Assembly (NCBI GenBank): GCA_910575265.1
Contig: CAJTEA010000001.1
Location: forward strand, 248,001-312,000
Direction of reading: 5' to 3'
From: Oscillospiraceae bacterium
GTDB lineage: Bacteria; Bacillota; Clostridia; Oscillospirales; Oscillospiraceae
Length of the DNA stretch: 64,000 bases
This document shows, one piece after another, positions 24,336 through 31,865 of this stretch. Position numbers and translations under genes: made by a program. Positions within the stretch are counted from its first letter, which is position 1. Each line of letters starts with the position of its first letter. The notes beneath the pieces were generated by a model. The model saw only the letters and a list, made by a program, of their open reading frames with translations. It made no database searches and was not told where the DNA came from.

Positions 24336-25715
24336 TTATTTGCTCTCCGGCAGGCTGGCGGCGGCCATGGACTGGCCCACCCGGCGGAACTTCTCGTCGG
24401 GCAGCTCGGGGGTCATTTTGTCCAGAACCTCGGGGTACTCGTCGGCCAGCACCTTTTTGGCGGTGTCCAGAATCAGGTCGCCCCCCTTGCCGCTCATCAC
24501 CCGGCCCAGCAGCAGCACATGGCGGCAGCCGTACAGCTCGTGGTAGTAGGCCAGGGTGTGGCCCAGATAGACGCCGATGGACTCATAGACCTGGACAGCC
24601 CGTGGGTCGTCCTGGGCCATCAGGGCCTGGACCGCCTTGAGCTTCTCGGCGGGGGAGGCGTTCTCGTCCAGCTCAATCCCCGCCCGGGGGGCCAGCTTGA
24701 TGACCCCGTCCTGAGAGAAGTACTTCACGCCGCAGCCGATGTCTCCGGACCACTCGTCCCGCATGGCGTCGGGCTGGGCGTCCACCGGGACGAAGGCCAG
24801 CTCGTTGAGCCAGCCGGTGATCCGGCCCTCCTCGTCCACATAGCCCACCGCCTCGCTGGTGCCCATGGCGATGCCCAGCACGCTGTTGTCGTTCAGGCTC
24901 ATGGCCCCAGCCAGTGCGGACACGTCGCCGTCGTTGATGACGCAGTAGGGCACATCGCCAAAGGTGTCGTGAACGGCCCGGATATAGATGTCCTTCACCT
25001 TTTCGTCATAAATTTCCTTGGGGACCTTTAAAAACAGAGAGGCGTTCATGGTGCGGTTGTTGATAAACACGCCGGCGGAGGACACGCCCACCGCGTCCAC
25101 CCGGGGCATGTGTTCGGCGGCGGACCTCAAAGCGGCCACGATGCCGTTGTAGTGATAATCCGGGTCGGAGTTGGTCTTGGGGAACCAGACCACTTCCTCG
25201 GAGTAGACCGTCTCCCCGTCGATGACAGCGGAGACCTTCCGGTCAGAGCCGCCGGCGTCAAAGCCGATACGGCAGCCCTCCAGGTGTCCGCCGATGGCCT
25301 TGGGGGAATCCTTGGCCTCCGGGATATCGTCCACCAGCACCACCTCAAAGGGGCGCTCAAAAACGCTGGCCATATAGTCCCAGTCGAACTCCTGCTGTCC
25401 GCCGGCGCGGTAGACCGACTTGAGATACTCGCAGATCCCCTCGTCTCCGCTGACATAGACCTTGAAGCCGCCCTTCATCCACAGAATCGTCTTTACAATC
25501 CGCTCGATGTAATAGCGGTCCGCCTCCTTCATCTCAGGAGTGCCGTGGATAAAGGTCCGGCAGGAGGCCATCTGGCCGTCCGCCCGTTCCACAGCGATCC
25601 CCACCGGCTTTTTCGCCGTGGCAAGGAAGGCGCGGTTGAAGCGCATCAGAGGCATAAACTCCGGGTCCAGCGCGGGGACATTCTTCAGCTCCACGTTGAT
25701 GCCAAATCTGTTCAT
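24336..25715 (-). CDS. ROK-like ASKHA sugar kinase with an N-terminal extension
   Basis: 459 residues from the ATG at 25715, with AAAGGAG about 10 nt upstream. Sugar kinases of the ROK family are about 300 residues; here the phosphate-1 motif (RIGFDAGGSDRKVSAV) begins only near residue 148. The DGDVSALAG, AMGTSEAVGYVD and LLGRVMSGKGGDL blocks are ASKHA-type features. The CxCGxxGCxE zinc signature of classical ROK proteins is replaced by GDIGCGVKYFS. It could phosphorylate ManNAc or GlcNAc next to the epimerase. The first 140 residues have no motif I can name. Confidence 0.72.
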   Translation of the reverse strand: MNRFGINVELKNVPALDPEFMPLMRFNRAFLATAKKPVGIAVERADGQMASCRTFIHGTPEMKEADRYYIERIVKTILWMKGGFKVYVSGDEGICEYLKSVYRAGGQQEFDWDYMASVFERPFEVVLVDDIPEAKDSPKAIGGHLEGCRIGFDAGGSDRKVSAVIDGETVYSEEVVWFPKTNSDPDYHYNGIVAALRSAAEHMPRVDAVGVSSAGVFINNRTMNASLFLKVPKEIYDEKVKDIYIRAVHDTFGDVPYCVINDGDVSALAGAMSLNDNSVLGIAMGTSEAVGYVDEEGRITGWLNELAFVPVDAQPDAMRDEWSGDIGCGVKYFSQDGVIKLAPRAGIELDENASPAEKLKAVQALMAQDDPRAVQVYESIGVYLGHTLAYYHELYGCRHVLLLGRVMSGKGGDLILDTAKKVLADEYPEVLDKMTPELPDEKFRRVGQSMAAASLPESK

Positions 25716-25772
25716 AACATTTTCTCCTTTATCCAAAAATGAGTTTGTTGTTTGGGAGGCGATAACAGTAGG

Positions 25773-25801
25773 ATTGTATCACAGATTTGTGCAAGGTGCA
25801 A
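25773..25801 (-). promoter_or_regulatory. promoter of the kinase-epimerase-regulator-DUF624 operon
   Basis: Minus strand: TTGCAC (25801-25796), 17 nt, TACAAT (25778-25773), about 58 nt upstream of the ATG at 25715. Confidence 0.7.
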
Positions 25802-25861
25802 TCCTGTTCTGCCAGCCAGAGGCAAAATGCGGACGTTTTTTATAAAATCGCGAAAGGAAAT

Positions 25862-26518
25862 TCAGATTTCTCCAATCACAAATCTGTCATAACCGTCCCC
25901 GGCCAGCCGTTTACAGGCCTCCCAAACCGGAGCCGGAACCTCAACAGGAATCTGAAAGCTCCCCGCGTAGACCCGCAGACGCTGGAGATCGCCAACCATA
26001 AGCTCCAAAACCGCCGTAAAATCGTTTCCCTCCTCCAGGTATTCCATAAAACCGGTTTTCTGCCGGGCCACACTCCAGCCTGTCTCCGGCCATTGCATCC
26101 GGGCGGTGGCCAAAGCCCGTTTCGCCATATACGGCTTGCAGGCGATTACACCCGTTCGGGGGACGATGCCATGCTGATTCAGCAGCGCTCTGCTGAACCG
26201 AACGTTTTCCCCTGAGTTCGCCGCCTTGTCCTCAATCAAAACGCGCCCCTCCGGTACGCCCAGTTCCAGACACCGCTCCGCATACAGCACCCCTTCAGGC
26301 TTGCGAAACAGGGCCGCCGTGTCCTTCCCGAATCCGCCGCTGCAAACCAGCCACCCGGCGCGGTACTCAAAAAAAGCCCGCGCCGCCAGGTTTGCCACCC
26401 GCAGGTCCTGACTGCCCATAGCCAGTACAATATCCGCGGTGACCGCAGGGTCTTCCGCTTCTGAGAGAAACGTAAACAGCTCCTGCGCATCTTTATAAAT
26501 TTCGTCTGTACTTCTCAT
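25862..26518 (-). CDS. YdcF/SanA-like DUF218 family protein
   Basis: 218 residues. The DUF218 fold is indicated by IVLAMGSQDLRVANLAARAF at its start, WLVCSGGFGKDT, and the helix VLIEDKAANSGENVRFSR, whose Glu, Asn and Ser residues are conserved. YdcF-like proteins lack a proven reaction; some bind S-adenosylmethionine, and related proteins affect cell-envelope integrity. Without a signal peptide this one should be cytoplasmic. AAAGGA lies upstream of the ATG at 26518, but at a long distance. It is transcribed towards the kinase operon yet that operon has its own promoter, so co-regulation is uncertain. Confidence 0.8.
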   Translation of the reverse strand: MRSTDEIYKDAQELFTFLSEAEDPAVTADIVLAMGSQDLRVANLAARAFFEYRAGWLVCSGGFGKDTAALFRKPEGVLYAERCLELGVPEGRVLIEDKAANSGENVRFSRALLNQHGIVPRTGVIACKPYMAKRALATARMQWPETGWSVARQKTGFMEYLEEGNDFTAVLELMVGDLQRLRVYAGSFQIPVEVPAPVWEACKRLAGDGYDRFVIGEI

Positions 26519-26655
26519 ATAGTCTAAACGTTCCTTTCTCAGCGTTGAAACGCCCTGAATCTTTTTGTAAGCGGTAGTCCTTTAATTTACGCTGTGTCAA
26601 TCAAAAAGTCAAGTGACATCTATGGTATGACCCCTGAGGGAAGATTTCAGGCCCC

Positions 26656-26750
26656 GTCTACCAAATGTCTACCAAAGAATCCCCCAACCCCTTGCTTCGC
26701 GAGAGGTTGGGGGATTTCCATTTTTTAGGGCGTCTACCAGATGTCTACCA
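26656..26750. repeat. paired GTCTACCA repeats flanking a hairpin
   Basis: GTCTACCA occurs four times in two pairs, each pair with an 11-nt period: GTCTACCA-AAT-GTCTACCA at 26656-26674 and GTCTACCA-GAT-GTCTACCA at 26732-26750. The 19-bp composite copies differ at one position. The arrangement resembles a binding site for a recombinase or regulator, but no partner protein is encoded nearby. Confidence 0.7.
26678..26726 (+). terminator. terminator-like hairpin between the GTCTACCA pairs
   Basis: AATCCCCCAACC (26678-26689) pairs with GGTTGGGGGATT (26705-26716), the inner bases can extend the stem, and six T occur at 26721-26726. No plus-strand gene ends here, so it may be a remnant of a lost gene or element. 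Confidence 0.65.
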
Positions 26751-26879
26751 GTTTTGCTTCTTTACGTCAAAAGGCGCCGTTTGGAGGGCTTTTCATGGGT
26801 GTCCCGCGACTTTTTCGCCCCCCGCAAGGAGCGTGACACGGGCGTGGCGGGGCGGAAATGTTGAAAAACCTCGAAAAAT

Positions 26880-26908
26880 TTGGTGGAAACGCAGAATTTT
26901 GTTACAAA
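26880..26908 (+). promoter_or_regulatory. possible promoter of the S-layer protein gene
   Basis: TTGGTG (26880-26885), 17 nt, TACAAA (26903-26908). The boxes are weak for a gene expected to be highly expressed, so the real promoter may lie elsewhere in the leader. Confidence 0.3.
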
Positions 26909-27011
26909 AAGGTTAGGCTCCACAGGCTGCCATAGTAAGTTTCAGATCCGCGTTTCGACCCAAAAAACGGCCCCACTCAGGCCGAAAAATTTTGTAAGGA
27001 GGAATATCCGA

Positions 27012-29918
27012 ATGAGAAACCTGAAGCGGGCTCTCAGCCTGACCCTGGCTTCCGTGATGCTGCTTGGCATGATGGTTGTGGGCTCCAGCGCCGCGAGCTA
27101 CCCCGATGTTGACGAGAACGACAACATCGAGGCCATTGAGGTCCTGCAGGCCGTGCGGGTCATGCGGGGCGACGACAACGGCAACTTCGATCCCGACCGG
27201 AACGTGACCCGCGCGGAGATGGCGGTTGTCATGGCCCTGCTGCTGGACTACGACTACCAGTACTATGAGACCAGCTGTCCCTTCACCGATGTGCCCAGCT
27301 GGGCCCGGCCCTATGTGGACGCGTGCTACGCCAACAAGATCGTGGCCGGCTACGACGCCGCTACCTACGGGGCCAACGACGGTGTGACCGCCGTTCAGGC
27401 CTCCGCCATGATGATGCGCGCTCTGGGCTACTTCCAGACCGACGCGGACTACGCCGACGGCTTTGAGACCGCCACCGTCCGCCAGGGCACCCGGATTGGC
27501 ATCGACACCGGCGTGGGCTCCAGCGCCACCGCCGCCATGACCCGGAACCAGGTGGCCCAGATGGCTCTGAACGCCCTGGAGTGCACTATGGTGGACGCCC
27601 GCAAGAACACCGCCGACATCACCGTAGGTTCCGGCGACACCGCCGTGACCATCAACGGCCAGGTGGAGTATATCGTTCGCACCAGCAATGACCGGACGGT
27701 AGCCGCCGCCATCAGCACGGCTGAGACCGACGGCACCGGCACCAACGGCGTGCGAGGCTACACCGTGGAGCTGGGCGAGCAGCTGTACAACGGCGACCTG
27801 CGGAAAAACACCGGCGTCACCGACGGCTTTAAGGCCCCCGCGACCCGCTGGAGCTACAAGAACACCGAGATCGGCACCTATACCGACACGGCGAACTACG
27901 CGCTGGAGGGCACTGTAAAGAGCGGCGACATGTACGCCACCGTGGGCAAGGCCGCCGCGGAGGACTACAGCTGGACAGTGTACATGGATGGTCAGCGGAC
28001 CAACCTGAACGGCGAGGACGACCTCTTCGGCCAGGCCGAGGTAAAGGCGAACAACGGCGATGACCTGGCCGGCACCGGACGGGGCACCACCACCTACGTC
28101 TATCTGGACAACACCGCACACGGCGGCTACGCCGGCACCGCCACCGTGTGCGTTGTGAACACCTACGCCGCCGAGGTCACCAAGGTGGCCAACGGCAAGA
28201 TCACGCTGGACGACATGGGCGGCAAGCGTCTGGACTTTGAGACCACCGGCTACAGCGAGGACGACGTGGTTCTGTATACCAAGTACCGCGATGGCTCCAG
28301 CTGGACTGTGGCTTCCGTGATCGGCGAGGCCGAACTGGTGGAGGGCGAGGCCAAGACCGTCCGCGCCGACAAGTATGTGGTAATTGGCGACACCACCTAT
28401 AACTACAGCGCCCAGTTCAACGACGACAACGGCGGCAAGCTGTCCGCCGACTCCGCCGACGCCGAGGTGGCCATCTATCTGGACCGCCAGGGCAACATCA
28501 TCTACGTCGGCGACGCCAAGGAGAACACCAACTACGCCTTTGTCCTGGGCGTAGGCAAGGCCAGCAGCAAGTACACCGATGAGGCCGATTTCGGCGCTCA
28601 GCTGGTTTGCGGCGACGGCACCATCCTCAATGTAGACCTGGACAGCGATTATACCGATGAGATTATCGCCGATGCCAAGAAGGAAGATAGTACGGCCAGG
28701 GCGGCCGCGGATTCCGACAAAGACGACGATGCTGATCTGAAGGCCGTGTTCGTAACCACCGCCGATATCACCGGCAGCAACGACATCATCTTTGTGGTGG
28801 GCGCGGACAATGTGAAGCTCAACGGCACCGGCTCCAACCGCTATTATGTCTATGACGCAGTTGTGAAGGGTGAGGCCACCACCATCGAGGTGCGGTACGG
28901 CAGCACCGCCGCTAAGGCGGTCGAGTCCCTGAAGAAGGGCGACATCGGCATTTTCTTCGGCATGACCACCAGCGACGGCTATGTCACCCGGCTGAACACG
29001 ACTGTCCCCAGTGGCGTCCGGATCAACGGGAAGGACAACGAGTGGACCCCCTATTCCGGCACCCAGAGATTGACCGAGGGCGTGTACGGCTTCGGCTCCA
29101 ATGGGGACAACAGTTACGAGTTCCACATCGCCCCCAGCGATAACGCTGCGATTGCCTATCTGGACGGCAGCGATCTGACCATTGAGGGCCGCGTGGAGAC
29201 CGACATCAATGACAAGGCCTGGGTTGTCACCGACGACGGCGAGCTGGCCGCTATCTTCGTCATGAAGGTCGCGGACGACGCTAATGAGGATGAGGAGCTG
29301 CCTGAGTTCTCTATCAGTGAGGTGAACGGCGTGATCGTTATTACCTCGATTGAGAGCCTGAATAACAACCAGATTGTCCAGGCCATCGCGGAGCATCTGG
29401 GCGTGGACGTGGACGAGGTTGCTTACAACAGCAGGACCAAGGAGGCTACCGTTGGCCGGACGACCTACGGCGTGTCCTTCACAAGGGTGGGCACGAAGGA
29501 AGAGGTTGCCGGCGCCGAGCTGGCGGCCGTGATTGAGAACGCCGTTAAGACTCCCTTCGGAACCGTTGAGGTGAAAGGGAATGAGATCATCGTAACCGGC
29601 GGGAGCGACTACGGAGACGAAGAGACGACCGGTGAAGGCCACAGCTCCAAGGCGGTCAACGACCTGGCCCGCTTCCTGGAGGCCCTGCACAACGAGGGCG
29701 TGGAATCCATCACCTACGATGAGAAAGAGTACGTGTGGGATGAGGATCAGACATACCGCAGCAAGTGGGTGCCGAAGACTGAGGAAAAGGAGGGGGAGCG
29801 GAGTAGTGAACCCGCCACTCTGATGGAAGCCATTGTGACAGCCATCCAGGAGGACTTTACCAAGGGCAGCTGTTCCTTCACCATTTACATTGGAGTAGAT
29901 ATTATACGTGATGCTTGA
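27012..29918 (+). CDS. SLH-domain S-layer protein, 3' end probably altered
   Basis: 968 residues from the ATG at 27012, which has AAGGAGG 9 nt upstream. A signal peptide (about 1-28, ending GSSAAS) is followed by SLH repeats: YPDVDENDNIEAIEVLQAVR with NFDPDRNVTRAEMAVV (about 29-77), CPFTDVPSWARPYVDACYAN with GVTAVQASAMMMRAL (about 85-138), and a weaker third. SLH domains hold proteins on pyruvylated wall polymers. The remaining 800 residues are acidic, Thr/Gly/Asp-rich and without Cys-based motifs except a few Cys, as in S-layer proteins. The last seven codons (VDIIRDA) lie in DNA that is the antisense of a second gene, and no terminator follows. Confidence 0.88.
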   Translation: MRNLKRALSLTLASVMLLGMMVVGSSAASYPDVDENDNIEAIEVLQAVRVMRGDDNGNFDPDRNVTRAEMAVVMALLLDYDYQYYETSCPFTDVPSWARPYVDACYANKIVAGYDAATYGANDGVTAVQASAMMMRALGYFQTDADYADGFETATVRQGTRIGIDTGVGSSATAAMTRNQVAQMALNALECTMVDARKNTADITVGSGDTAVTINGQVEYIVRTSNDRTVAAAISTAETDGTGTNGVRGYTVELGEQLYNGDLRKNTGVTDGFKAPATRWSYKNTEIGTYTDTANYALEGTVKSGDMYATVGKAAAEDYSWTVYMDGQRTNLNGEDDLFGQAEVKANNGDDLAGTGRGTTTYVYLDNTAHGGYAGTATVCVVNTYAAEVTKVANGKITLDDMGGKRLDFETTGYSEDDVVLYTKYRDGSSWTVASVIGEAELVEGEAKTVRADKYVVIGDTTYNYSAQFNDDNGGKLSADSADAEVAIYLDRQGNIIYVGDAKENTNYAFVLGVGKASSKYTDEADFGAQLVCGDGTILNVDLDSDYTDEIIADAKKEDSTARAAADSDKDDDADLKAVFVTTADITGSNDIIFVVGADNVKLNGTGSNRYYVYDAVVKGEATTIEVRYGSTAAKAVESLKKGDIGIFFGMTTSDGYVTRLNTTVPSGVRINGKDNEWTPYSGTQRLTEGVYGFGSNGDNSYEFHIAPSDNAAIAYLDGSDLTIEGRVETDINDKAWVVTDDGELAAIFVMKVADDANEDEELPEFSISEVNGVIVITSIESLNNNQIVQAIAEHLGVDVDEVAYNSRTKEATVGRTTYGVSFTRVGTKEEVAGAELAAVIENAVKTPFGTVEVKGNEIIVTGGSDYGDEETTGEGHSSKAVNDLARFLEALHNEGVESITYDEKEYVWDEDQTYRSKWVPKTEEKEGERSSEPATLMEAIVTAIQEDFTKGSCSFTIYIGVDIIRDA

Positions 29919-30311
29919 TGATTTAAACGACCGATAAGAGACCTGGAAGCCGTCGGGCTGGATGGACAGCACCTCATACCCGTTGTTCGTCACCGGACCC
30001 TCCTCCACGGCCAGACCGCCGTAGGCGGTGCGGATATAGGTTTCGTGATAATCGGTCCGGCCTCCCTTACTGAGCAGCAGCACCGCCCTGGGGGTGAAGC
30101 CCACCGAAATCAACCTGGTCTTTTCTCCGTCGCCCACATAGCTGCCAAAGGCGATAGGCGGAATGGAGCGGGATACCGCTTCCGTCCGCTCCGCCAGCGC
30201 CTTCAGCGCCGCGTCAAGCTTGGCGTTGTCCGCGTTGAAGTCCTCCATAATGACCTTATCCGTCCGCTCCCACTGGTTCAGCCCGTAGTTGGGTGTGTGA
30301 TTGCTTGCCAT
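29895..30311 (-). pseudogene. tail-fibre-like short protein gene, 3' end missing
   Basis: From the ATG at 30311 (GGAGGA 6 nt upstream) about 139 residues have the character of small phage-tail or extracellular proteins common in Oscillospiraceae: MASNHTPNYGLNQWERTDKV, DFNADNAKLDAALKAL, then a beta-rich domain (VGFTPRAVLLLSKGG, NNGYEVLSIQPDGFQVSY). Such proteins are about 150 residues and often finish with a YxYIAF-like strand. Here the frame passes ITYNIYSN and then runs without a stop for 3 kb through the antisense of the S-layer gene, ending only at 26913. So the natural 3' end has been lost at a junction near 29.89-29.90 kb. Confidence 0.6.
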
Positions 30312-30422
30312 AAAAATTCCTCCTTCAAAAATAGTTTCCATCCATACAGGAGAAATGTCCTGAAGTGGGACGTTTGGATACATTTATTGGAAATAAGGGG
30401 GCGGAGCGCCCAAAACCGGACG

Positions 30423-30461
30423 AAAAAACCGCCCGCTTCCGAAACAGGAAGCGGGCGGTTT
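30423..30461 (-). terminator. terminator of the zinc-ribbon/SH3 gene
   Basis: AAACCGCCCGCTTCC (30426-30440) pairs perfectly with 30447-30461 over 15 bp. The A run at 30423-30428 gives a T tract on the minus strand directly after the stem. Confidence 0.9.
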
Positions 30462-30464
30462 GGT

Positions 30465-31682
30465 TTAGCGTACGGACACAAAATCCTTGGATACATAGCC
30501 GGTGTTGCTGCCGTTGTAGCGAATCTGATACCAGCCGTTCTCCTCTCCCAGGATGGTGACGGTGGAGCCGTTGGTGGCGCTGGCCACCACGTTGTACTCC
30601 CGGCCCGGGCCGGAGCGGATGTTCAAGCCGGAATCGGCGTTGATAATCACGCCCTGAGAGCCGGAGACAGCCGTGCCGCCAGGAGTGGTTGTGCCGCCGG
30701 CCTTGCAGTTGACCACCGCTTCCGCGCTGATCTCGCCGCAGGAGGCGGTGATGGTCACACTGACGTTGGCGGAGCCGCTGTTCAGGTTGGTCACCAGGCC
30801 GGTGGCGTCTACCGTGGCGGCGGAGGGATCGCTGGTGGACCAGATTATGCTGCCTGTGGCGTCCGCGGGCACCAGGCTGGCGGTGAGCTGATGGGTGGCG
30901 CCGCTGTCCAGGTCGAAGGCGCTCTCGCTCAGCGCGATGGACTGGACCGCCTGGGGCTTGGGCGCAGACTGGGAGCCGGTGCTGGACTGGCTGTGACTGG
31001 TGGATACGCTGGAATCGTTTCCGGGTTTCTTTCCGCCGCCGAACAGGGGCGCGCCAATAAAGCGGACCACAATGAACACGGCGGTGAGGATCAGGAGCAC
31101 CGAAATGACCAGCCCCGCCACCTGGATGGGGTTCACCGGCCGGCCGTAGCCGCCGCCCCGGGTGTTGGCCACCCGCCGCCCGGACCCGCCGCCCCGTCCG
31201 GGGCGCTCGTCGCAGAAGGGGCAGCGCTTATAGGTGACGGAATAGTCCTCCCCACAGTTTTCACAGCGGATCACGTCGTTGCGGCGGGAGGAGGGCCTGC
31301 GCTCCCCATAGCCGCCGCTCCGGCTGGAGGAGGGCTGGCGGGAGCTGTAGCCGCTCTGGGAGGGCGCGGACCTGCGCTCCCCGCCGCTCCGGCTGGAGGA
31401 GGACTGGCGGGAGCTGTAGCCGCTCTGAGAGGGCGCGGACCCGCGCTCCCCGTAGCCGCCGCCACTCCGGCTGGAGGAGGGCTGGCGGGAGCTGTAGCCG
31501 CTCTGAGAGGGCGCGGACCCGCGCTCTCCATAGCCGCCGCCGCTCCGGGGAGGCGTCTGAGGCCGCTGGGAATAGCCGCCGCCGGCTTGAGAGGGCGCCT
31601 GACGGCGGCCCTCCGTCTCGCCGGAAGGTATCTGCTGGCGCCCGCCGGTGTCGCGGGGCGCGGATGTATCTCTGTCTGCCAT
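30465..31682 (-). CDS. membrane protein with repeats, zinc ribbon, Ig-like and SH3 domains
   Basis: 405 residues. The N-terminal 130 residues are Ser/Gly/Arg/Tyr/Gln repeats of about 23-26 residues (GGGYGERGSAPSQSGYSSRQ). A zinc ribbon follows (CENCGEDYS...CPFC near 138-156), then one membrane helix (about 187-208). Outside the membrane come a Ser-rich spacer, a Big_2 Ig-like domain (AVQSIALSESAFDLDSGATHQ...) and a bacterial SH3 domain (INADSGLNIRSGPGREYNVV to the C-terminus), which usually binds peptidoglycan. The topology would place the repeats and zinc ribbon in the cytoplasm and the SH3 domain in the wall. Function unknown; a structural link between cytoplasm and wall is an inference. 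Confidence 0.85.
   Translation of the reverse strand: MADRDTSAPRDTGGRQQIPSGETEGRRQAPSQAGGGYSQRPQTPPRSGGGYGERGSAPSQSGYSSRQPSSSRSGGGYGERGSAPSQSGYSSRQSSSSRSGGERRSAPSQSGYSSRQPSSSRSGGYGERRPSSRRNDVIRCENCGEDYSVTYKRCPFCDERPGRGGGSGRRVANTRGGGYGRPVNPIQVAGLVISVLLILTAVFIVVRFIGAPLFGGGKKPGNDSSVSTSHSQSSTGSQSAPKPQAVQSIALSESAFDLDSGATHQLTASLVPADATGSIIWSTSDPSAATVDATGLVTNLNSGSANVSVTITASCGEISAEAVVNCKAGGTTTPGGTAVSGSQGVIINADSGLNIRSGPGREYNVVASATNGSTVTILGEENGWYQIRYNGSNTGYVSKDFVSVR
31310..31545 (-). repeat. 69-78-bp imperfect tandem repeats in the N-terminal coding region
   Basis: About three closely related units, each encoding a version of SQSGYSSRQPSSSRSGGGYGE. Units differ by small in-frame length changes. Confidence 0.8.
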
Positions 31683-31711
31683 TGTTGTTCCTCCAAGTAA
31701 AAACTACTTTT

Positions 31712-31740
31712 ATTCTACCGTTTTTTTTTCCTCCCGTCAA
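31712..31740 (-). promoter_or_regulatory. promoter of the zinc-ribbon/SH3 gene
   Basis: Minus strand: TTGACG (31740-31735), 17 nt with a nine-A run, TAGAAT (31717-31712). Confidence 0.7.
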
Positions 31741-31798
31741 CGGGAATCGGCAAAATAATTAAATTGTTCACAATTTTATGTAGACCATCCGGCTTGAC

Positions 31799-31827
31799 TT
31801 GACCCACCCCGCTCTTTTGATTATAAT
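31799..31827 (+). promoter_or_regulatory. promoter of the AAA+ ATPase operon
   Basis: TTGACC (31799-31804), 17 nt, TATAAT (31822-31827), 38 nt upstream of the ATG at 31866. Confidence 0.82.
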
Positions 31828-31865
31828 GGATGCGTTCCATTTCATTCCTCCGAAGGAGCGACGCT

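Larger units (their letters stand above)
26519..27011. other. 493-bp intergenic region with repeats, a hairpin and the S-layer gene leader
   Basis: No convincing gene is present. It contains two pairs of GTCTACCA repeats (26656-26674 and 26732-26750) flanking a strong hairpin, and then about 260 bp of leader leading to an AAGGAGG site before the S-layer gene. The short open frames here have no recognisable protein features. Confidence 0.7.

Noticed and set aside
26665-26916. 83-codon open frame in the intergenic region upstream of the S-layer gene
   Set aside because: It runs across a hairpin and repeats, has no ribosome binding site and no protein-like composition.
26913-29890. Continuation of the tail-fibre-like frame as a 1100-residue protein
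   Set aside because: Beyond about residue 140 it is merely the antisense of the S-layer gene, which has a signal peptide, SLH repeats and a good start.
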